From contig CAZCGA010000116.1 of the NCBI GenBank assembly GCA_964498075.1, positions 1-20,149 on the forward strand: a stretch of DNA of 20,149 nucleotides. The letters run 5' to 3'. A program made the translations under genes and the position numbers. The DNA is from CAZCGA01 sp964498075 (GTDB taxonomy: Bacteria; Desulfobacterota; Binatia; HRBIN30). The notes under the pieces were generated by a model. It searched no databases. It saw only the letters and a list, made by a program, of their open reading frames with translations, and was not told where the DNA came from. Of this stretch, positions 15,764-20,149 are shown piece by piece (within the stretch, counting starts at the first letter, position 1; every line of letters begins with the position of its first letter).

Positions 15764-16486
15764 TCAGCGTGGAGACCTGCTCCAGCGCCTTGAGCGGTCG
15801 CCGAGCTTTGGCTTGGACCCCTTCGTCAGCATCGCAGCCTTGTCGCGTGAGAGGGCTGTACGCTCGTAGAAGCGCGTCGCGATCTGGCGATCGAGCTGGC
15901 GCACCGACCAGCCGCCGCGCAGGGTTTCGGCCTCATAGAACGCGCGGGCTTCCGGGGCATCGACGGATAGCAAGCGGACGTAGTGCGACCAGGGCAGCGG
16001 AAAGGCCCGGCCGAGGTCGGACAGATCCAATTTACGCGACACCGTCGCGGATTTCTCGAACGGCGATTTCGCAGGCACTGTCGGCCGTCTTCGCGCCGAT
16101 TCCGCTGCCCGCGAATTTGCAGACGTCGTCCGCAGAATCTCATCGAGCGGGGATTTACGCGACAGTGTCGCGTAAATCCGCTCCGCAGGCCATGCGCCGT
16201 AGAAAAGACGCATGCGCTGCAGATTGTCGACACCAAATCCGCGCCCGAAGCCTGCCGTCAGATCTCCCGCGACCCGACCGAGTAACTTCTCTCCGTAGCC
16301 GGCCGTCGCCTTGCCGCCTTGCTCGAACTCCACGATTCGTCGCCCGATCTCCCAGTACGTAGCCGTCATGACCGCGTTGACCGAGCGAGCTGCTGCTCGC
16401 CTTGCCTCTTCGAGCAGATCGACGACTCCGGCGAGGAGTCCGCCGTACGCGTCACGGCTCTTGCTCTTCGCCACCGATCGCTTCAT
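15764..16486 (-). CDS. DUF1016 (YhcG-type) N-terminal domain protein, C-terminal nuclease domain missing
   Basis: Protein of 240 residues corresponding to the DUF1016 N-terminal domain of YhcG-type proteins. The domain shows TATYWEIGRRIVEFEQ (41-56), YGEKLLGRVAGDL and GFGVDNLQRMRLFY (83-96), then PLPWSHYVRLLSV (163-175) and FYERTALSRDKAAML (207-220). Family members continue after KGAKPK-like sequence into a PDDEXK nuclease domain. Here the frame ends after KGSKPKLGD with ten unrelated residues, and only 57 bp remain before the convergent glycosyltransferase. The catalytic domain is therefore lost, and the gene is probably a remnant or a stand-alone DNA-binding domain. Residues 105-157 hold four degenerate copies of an AT-[LV]-S-x-K-S-P-like unit, encoded by palindromic DNA. 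Confidence 0.75.
   Translation of the reverse strand: MKRSVAKSKSRDAYGGLLAGVVDLLEEARRAAARSVNAVMTATYWEIGRRIVEFEQGGKATAGYGEKLLGRVAGDLTAGFGRGFGVDNLQRMRLFYGAWPAERIYATLSRKSPLDEILRTTSANSRAAESARRRPTVPAKSPFEKSATVSRKLDLSDLGRAFPLPWSHYVRLLSVDAPEARAFYEAETLRGGWSVRQLDRQIATRFYERTALSRDKAAMLTKGSKPKLGDRSRRWSRSPR
16151..16179. repeat. Perfect palindrome inside the DUF1016 gene, with degenerate copies
   Basis: Arms of 14 bp (16151-16164 and 16166-16179) are perfect inverted complements around a single G. Related imperfect copies lie at about 16029-16053 (TTTACGCGACACCGTCGCGG) and about 16058-16088 on the same frame. All are read in the same frame, so they add a repeated peptide (ATLSRKSP, PTVPAKSP, ATVSRKLD) rather than breaking the gene. 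Confidence 0.75.
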
Positions 16487-16611
16487 CGCACCATCGAGCG
16501 GGGCGTAAGTGGCTCCTCCGTTTCGATCCGCCGCTGGAGCTGCGCCTCGACGTCGCCGATCAACACCCGTAGGATCTGGTGTCTATTGTCTGGGCTGGGT
16601 GCGCTGTCGCC

Positions 16612-18189
16612 CTATGCTGCATCCGGCGCGGGCGGCGATCCGGGCAGCATGCGCAGCTCCTCCGGGAACTGGCGCAGCTCATGCGCCAGCTGGTCGAGCT
16701 GCTTGCAGGTGTCGCGCATGTACTCGTACAGGTGCTTGTGGATCAGCGCGAAGGTGACGGCGTCGCGCAGCGCGCGCGGGCGCCGCAGCGCTGTCTCGAT
16801 CATCAGTGACAACGTCAGCCATGCACGCCGCGGCGTCGCCCGCAGCATGCAATGCCACAACACGCGCCCGAGGATGCGCATGTCTTGCCCGCTGGCGACC
16901 AGCCGGGTCTCGAACTGCGTGCCCTTGTTGAGGATCAACTGCATGACGCGCCGCCGGTAGTTGCGGTAGCTGTAGAGCCGCTGCAGGAGCTGCTTGTAGC
17001 CCTCGTACAACTGCAGCCGCGACATGCCTTCCGGGATGATGTTGGTGAACACGAACTGATCGCCCACCGACTCGGCGATCAAGCGCCCCGCCTTCTTGAG
17101 CCGCTCGTAGAGCGGCGTCTTGGGCACGGCGTTGAGCATGCCGGTCATCGACACCGGGATGCGCGCCTCCTGGATGAAATCGAACTGCTCGTCGAAGATC
17201 GATGGGTCNNNNNNNNNNTCGTGGTCGAAGCCGACGATCATGCCGGCCATCACCTCCATGCCGGCGCGCTGGATGCGGTGCACCGAGTCGAGGATGCTTT
17301 CGCGCAGGTTCTGCGTCTTGTGCGTCTCCTGCAAGCTCGCGGCGCGCGGCGACTCGATGCCGATGAAGATGGTGGTGAAGTTGGCTTGGCGCATCAGCTG
17401 CAGGAGCTCGTCGTCCTGGGCGATGTTGAGCGTCACCTCGGTCATGAACTCGATCGGGTAGTCGTTCGCCTGCTGCCACTCGCCGAGGGCGTGCAGCAGT
17501 TGCTTGGCTTCCTTCTTGTTCCCGATGAAGTTGTCGTCGACGACGAAGACGTTGCGCAGCCCGAGGCGGTGAATCTCCAGCACCTCGGCCATCACTTGCG
17601 GTACCGTCTTGGTGCGCGGGCGGCGGCCGTACATGACGATGATGTCGCAGAACTCGCAGTTGAACGGGCAGCCGCGGGCGAACTGAATGGTCATGGTGCG
17701 GTAGCGATCGATCTTCAGCAGATCGAAGCGCGGTAGGGGCGAGTCGTGCATGCTCGGCTTCTCGTCCTGGTGATACTCGCTGCGCCACTCTCCCGATTCG
17801 TAGTCCGCGAGGAACTGCGGCCAGGTGTACTCGGCCTCGTCAACGAAGAGCACGTCGACCTTGTCGCGCAGCTGCTCCGGACACAGCGACACGAACGGCC
17901 CGCCGGCCACGACAAACTTGCCGCGGCGGCGAAACTCGGCGGCCAGCTCGAAGAGGCGCTGCGCGTGGATGACGTAACCGGTGAGGCCGATGACGTCGGC
18001 GTCGGTATCGAAATCCACCGGCTCAACATTCTCGTCGCAGAGCACGATCTCGTGCTCGCGCGGCGTGATCCCGGCCACGGTGGGCAGTGACAGGTTTGGA
18101 AAGACGCACTTCTTGTTGAGGCTGGGCAGGATGCGGTCGAAGGTCCAGAAGGACTCGGGATTCTTCGGTGCAATGAGATAGATCTTCAT
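16612..18189 (-). CDS. B12-binding domain radical SAM protein, DUF4070/HpnP-like
   Basis: Radical SAM enzyme of about 525 residues. An N-terminal cobalamin-binding-like Rossmann domain (about 1-140) includes CDENVEPVDF, GLTGYVIHAQR and VAGGPFVSLCPEQL. The canonical DxHxxG cobalamin motif is not visible. The radical SAM core begins near 168 with the cluster motif GCPFNCEFC (Cys174, Cys178, Cys181), followed by VFVVDDNFIGN and FIGIESP. The C-terminal part (from about 330) resembles DUF4070, shared with the hopanoid C2-methylase HpnP. Relatives methylate unactivated carbon or act on lipids; the substrate here is unknown. The ATG at 18189 has GAGGAAGTGAGGG upstream. Ten Ns at 17209-17218 interrupt the frame without shifting it. 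No hopanoid cyclase genes are in the window. Confidence 0.87.
   Translation of the reverse strand: MKIYLIAPKNPESFWTFDRILPSLNKKCVFPNLSLPTVAGITPREHEIVLCDENVEPVDFDTDADVIGLTGYVIHAQRLFELAAEFRRRGKFVVAGGPFVSLCPEQLRDKVDVLFVDEAEYTWPQFLADYESGEWRSEYHQDEKPSMHDSPLPRFDLLKIDRYRTMTIQFARGCPFNCEFCDIIVMYGRRPRTKTVPQVMAEVLEIHRLGLRNVFVVDDNFIGNKKEAKQLLHALGEWQQANDYPIEFMTEVTLNIAQDDELLQLMRQANFTTIFIGIESPRAASLQETHKTQNLRESILDSVHRIQRAGMEVMAGMIVGFDHXXXXDPSIFDEQFDFIQEARIPVSMTGMLNAVPKTPLYERLKKAGRLIAESVGDQFVFTNIIPEGMSRLQLYEGYKQLLQRLYSYRNYRRRVMQLILNKGTQFETRLVASGQDMRILGRVLWHCMLRATPRRAWLTLSLMIETALRRPRALRDAVTFALIHKHLYEYMRDTCKQLDQLAHELRQFPEELRMLPGSPPAPDAA
17209..17218. other. Assembly gap (ten Ns) inside the radical SAM gene
   Basis: Ten undetermined bases between GFDH and DPSIFDEQ of the product. 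The frame is preserved on both sides. In related proteins this reads like GFD-x-D-x-PSIF, which needs only one missing base, so the ten Ns are probably a placeholder of arbitrary length. Confidence 0.97.
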
Positions 18190-18405
18190 CCCTCACTTCC
18201 TCTCGTCCACGCGCCCACTCGAGTGTCGTCGAGGTCTTCTTACTCCAGTTCCGTAGGCGTTGCCAGTGGCGGCGCGGGAGAGTGAAAACGCGGGCCGCAG
18301 CGAGTGGACGCGTCGGTGCGCGGCTTGTTCGGGTGTACCCGCGTGCTGTGCGGAGCATGCACGAGCAACGCCTGCAGGCGACACCCCAGTTGTCTGTACA
18401 TGGGC

Positions 18406-18464
18406 TTGCCATCGCTACAAGTTCTGGGATACAAGGTCGAGCAATCGTGGGTGTGACCTGTCAC
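18406..18464 (+). promoter_or_regulatory. Putative weak promoter and inverted repeat upstream of the S8 protease
   Basis: The 308 bp between the divergent radical SAM and protease genes hold no ORF I can support. TTGCCA (18406-18411, five of six) is followed after 16 bp by GATACA (18428-18433, three of six). Downstream, GTGACCTGTCAC (18453-18464) forms an inverted repeat with 5-bp arms. It could be an operator, but the evidence is slight. Confidence 0.25.
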
Positions 18465-18497
18465 TCGCGTACGTCCGAAGCCAGTCGAGGAGGAGCT

Positions 18498-19742
18498 ATG
18501 GAAACCGATCCGGTCATTGAGCGGTCGCTGTCCAACTTCGGGTTTGCCCAGGTGTTGGTGGTATTGAAGGACGGGAAAGGCGCGGGGATGAAGGCCGCGG
18601 ATGTGAAGGCCGCGAAGAAGGCGGCGGAGAGTACGGTGTTGGGCCACTTCATGAGCAACCTGCCGGAAAGCGTGGGTGCCGCCGCGACAAGTCGGCGCCG
18701 GGCGGCGCGCGGCACGACGCCGGCCGCACGGGTGTTCCCGCGGCTCGGCATTGCGTTGGGGTACGCCGACCGACGCGGCGTGCGTGGTCTGGCGGAGAGC
18801 GTGGACGTCGACGCGGTGTATCAAGGGGACGTGTTGTCGCTCATCCGTCCGGTGCAGGTGGCGGCCGCCAAGCCCAAGTCGACGGTGACCTGGGGCCTGC
18901 GGCGTCTGGGCATCGAAGCGCTGTGGAAGCAAGGGCTCACGGGCAAGGGTGTGCGTGTCGGCCATCTGGATACCGGGGTCGACGGCAAGCACGCCGCGCT
19001 GAAGAAGCGCATCGCCGGATTCAGGGAGTTCGATTTCAACGGCGACCCGGTGCCGGGCAGCAGCCCGCACGACACCGATGAGCATGGGACGCATACCGCC
19101 GGCACGATCTGCGGTGGCAAGGTCGGCGGTATGGCCATCGGGGTGGCGCCGCAGGCGCTGCTGTACTCCGGCCTGGTGATCGAAGGCGGCAACGCGCTGC
19201 TACGCGTGCTGGCGGGCATGGAGTGGACGCTGGAGAACAACGTCCGGGTGCTGAGCATGTCGTTGGGCTTCCGTGGCTTCACGCCCTTCTTCTTGGCGGT
19301 CACGCAGCGGCTGCGTGACCGCGGCGTGCTCCCGGTGTTCGCCATCGGCAACGAGGGCGTCGGCACCAGCCGTTCGCCCGGCAACTACGCCGAGGCGCTA
19401 TCGATTGGAGCCATCGACCGGAAGGATGAGGTGGCGGGGTTCTCTAGCAGCATCACGTTCCAGCGGCCGGCCGAGCCCGATCAGCCCAACGTGGTTGCTC
19501 CGGGTGTCGATGTAGTCTCGGCGAAGCCGGGCGGCGGCGTGCAAACCATGTCCGGCACCTCGATGGCGACGCCGCACGCGGCCGGGGTGGCGGCGTTGCT
19601 GTTCCAGGCCAAGCCCGGCGCGAGCGTGGCACAGGTCGAGAAGGCAATCCAGTCGACGTGCATCGCCTTGCCGAATCAATCGCCGCTGCGCTATGGTTTC
19701 GGCCTGGTCGACCCGAGCGCCGCGCTGCAGGCGCTGCCCTAG
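18498..19742 (+). CDS. S8 (subtilisin-type) serine peptidase with N-terminal propeptide-like domain
   Basis: Serine endopeptidase of 414 residues. Residues about 14-117 form a propeptide-like alpha/beta domain ending in VFPRLGIALGYADRRGVRGLAES. The peptidase domain starts near 130 with TWGLRRLGIEALWKQG. Its triad is Asp158 (GHLDTGVD), His196 (DEHGTHTAG) and Ser355 (MSGTSMATPHAAG), with oxyanion Asn285 in AIGNEG, so it should be active. No signal peptide or membrane helix is seen, which suggests a cytoplasmic enzyme or non-classical export. The ATG at 18498 follows a strong Shine-Dalgarno (AGGAGG at 18488-18493); the frame open to 18282 was rejected for lack of such a site. A small gene encoding a protein like the propeptide follows immediately. 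Confidence 0.92.
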   Translation: METDPVIERSLSNFGFAQVLVVLKDGKGAGMKAADVKAAKKAAESTVLGHFMSNLPESVGAAATSRRRAARGTTPAARVFPRLGIALGYADRRGVRGLAESVDVDAVYQGDVLSLIRPVQVAAAKPKSTVTWGLRRLGIEALWKQGLTGKGVRVGHLDTGVDGKHAALKKRIAGFREFDFNGDPVPGSSPHDTDEHGTHTAGTICGGKVGGMAIGVAPQALLYSGLVIEGGNALLRVLAGMEWTLENNVRVLSMSLGFRGFTPFFLAVTQRLRDRGVLPVFAIGNEGVGTSRSPGNYAEALSIGAIDRKDEVAGFSSSITFQRPAEPDQPNVVAPGVDVVSAKPGGGVQTMSGTSMATPHAAGVAALLFQAKPGASVAQVEKAIQSTCIALPNQSPLRYGFGLVDPSAALQALP

Positions 19743-19761
19743 GGTGGCCACACAGCTGGGT

Positions 19762-20067
19762 ATGAAAGCGACGATCGACCCGCGCCTGTTGGAGAAGATT
19801 GAGGCTGCCGGAGACGAGGGCCAGGTGGAAGCCGTCGTCCTGGTGGCCGACGACGCCGCGGCCGGGAGCGCCGACGAGCGTGGTGCCGGCGGGCGGCTAC
19901 TCGACCGCGTCACCCGACGGCTGAAGCAGCAGCCGGCGCACGTGCGCTTCATGCCCAAGCTGGGTGCCGTCGTCGTCCGCGGCAGCGGCAAGCTCGTGCG
20001 CCAGCTGCTCGAAGACGACGACGTCGTCTCCGCCAGCGCCAACGACGCCGAGATCACGAAATCATAG
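19762..20067 (+). CDS. Stand-alone propeptide/inhibitor I9-like protein next to S8 protease
   Basis: Small protein of 101 residues from the ATG at 19762, or 107 from a GTG at 19744 just after the protease stop. It has no signal peptide. The predicted order is strand (QVEAVVLVAD), helix (GGRLLDRVTRRLKQ), strand (HVRFMPKLGAVVVRG), helix (SGKLVRQLLEDD), strand (VVSASAND), which is the layout of subtilisin propeptides and I9 inhibitors. The stretch MPKLGAVVVRGSGKLVRQLLE lines up with FPRLGIALGYADRRGVRGLAE in the propeptide region of the adjacent protease. It probably inhibits or helps fold that protease. This rests on my own alignment by eye. The spacing implies co-transcription with the protease. 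Confidence 0.65.
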   Translation: MKATIDPRLLEKIEAAGDEGQVEAVVLVADDAAAGSADERGAGGRLLDRVTRRLKQQPAHVRFMPKLGAVVVRGSGKLVRQLLEDDDVVSASANDAEITKS

Positions 20068-20088
20068 CGGTCCTCCACCGACCGGAAG

Positions 20089-20149
20089 TCAGAGCTGCTG
20101 CGTCGTCTTGAAGTGCAGCTTGGCGACTTTGCCGAGCGCCTCGCGGCCG
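20089..20149 (-). CDS. C-terminal end of an unidentified protein (partial)
   Basis: A minus-strand frame enters from the right edge and ends with TGA at 20091-20089. The visible last 19 residues include GKVAKLHFKTT and look like an ordinary soluble C-terminus. It converges on the inhibitor-like gene with 21 bp between stops. Too little is visible to name a family, and the frame could be a chance one. Confidence 0.4.
   Translation of the reverse strand, partial: GREALGKVAKLHFKTTQQL

Noticed and set aside
18282..18497. N-terminal extension of the S8 protease to 18282
   Set aside because: The extra 72 residues have no signal peptide or domain, and the ATG at 18498 has a strong Shine-Dalgarno directly upstream.
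20068..20084. CGGTC...GACCG inverted repeat between convergent genes as a terminator
   Set aside because: The stem is only 5 bp and no T-tract follows on either strand.

Overview
The window is a GC-rich, gene-dense chromosomal segment with about 19 protein genes. There is no rRNA or tRNA gene, insertion sequence or CRISPR array that I can see. GTG starts are frequent. FtsB and a probable L,D-transpeptidase lipoprotein point to a bacterium with peptidoglycan. The gene mix (HpnP-like cobalamin radical SAM protein, LemA/HtpX pair, RavA/ViaA-like pair, TIGR04283-type glycosyltransferase) fits a deltaproteobacterial-type or Binatota-like lineage. That assignment is inference only. A run of ten Ns inside a gene indicates a draft or metagenome scaffold.

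Layout. Positions 3-2590 (minus strand): a type IIA topoisomerase B subunit and an L,D-transpeptidase lipoprotein. Positions 2677-6549 (plus): a tight four-gene operon of TetR regulator, 2-hydroxyacid dehydrogenase, LsrK-like FGGY kinase and serine alpha/beta hydrolase. It looks like a self-regulated catabolic unit for an unidentified phosphorylatable carbohydrate-like compound. Positions 6564-7361 (minus): a second alpha/beta hydrolase with an aspartate in the nucleophile position. Positions 7387-7677 (minus): a very compact unit with a perfect-consensus promoter, a leader of about 95 nt, a strong Shine-Dalgarno, a 21-residue lysine-rich micropeptide and a 14-bp terminator hairpin. Positions 7837-9923 (minus): a lemA, htpX-like, zinc-ribbon operon. 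Positions 10069-11349 (minus): enolase, divergent from ftsB/divIC (plus). Positions 11751-12185 (minus): a GcvH-like protein whose lipoylation lysine is replaced by arginine. Positions 12315-15706 (plus): a MoxR/RavA-type ATPase, a VWA protein and a glycosyltransferase. Positions 15764-16486 (minus): a DUF1016 (YhcG-type) protein reduced to its N-terminal domain and carrying internal palindromic repeats. Positions 16612-18189 (minus): a B12-binding radical SAM protein interrupted by the N gap. Positions 18498-20067 (plus): a leaderless S8 (subtilisin-type) protease followed at once by a small protein resembling the protease's own propeptide. A minus-strand gene enters at the right edge.

The most unusual items are the micropeptide unit, the protease with a stand-alone propeptide-like partner, the GcvH-like protein that cannot be lipoylated at the usual site, and the repeat-bearing truncated DUF1016 gene.
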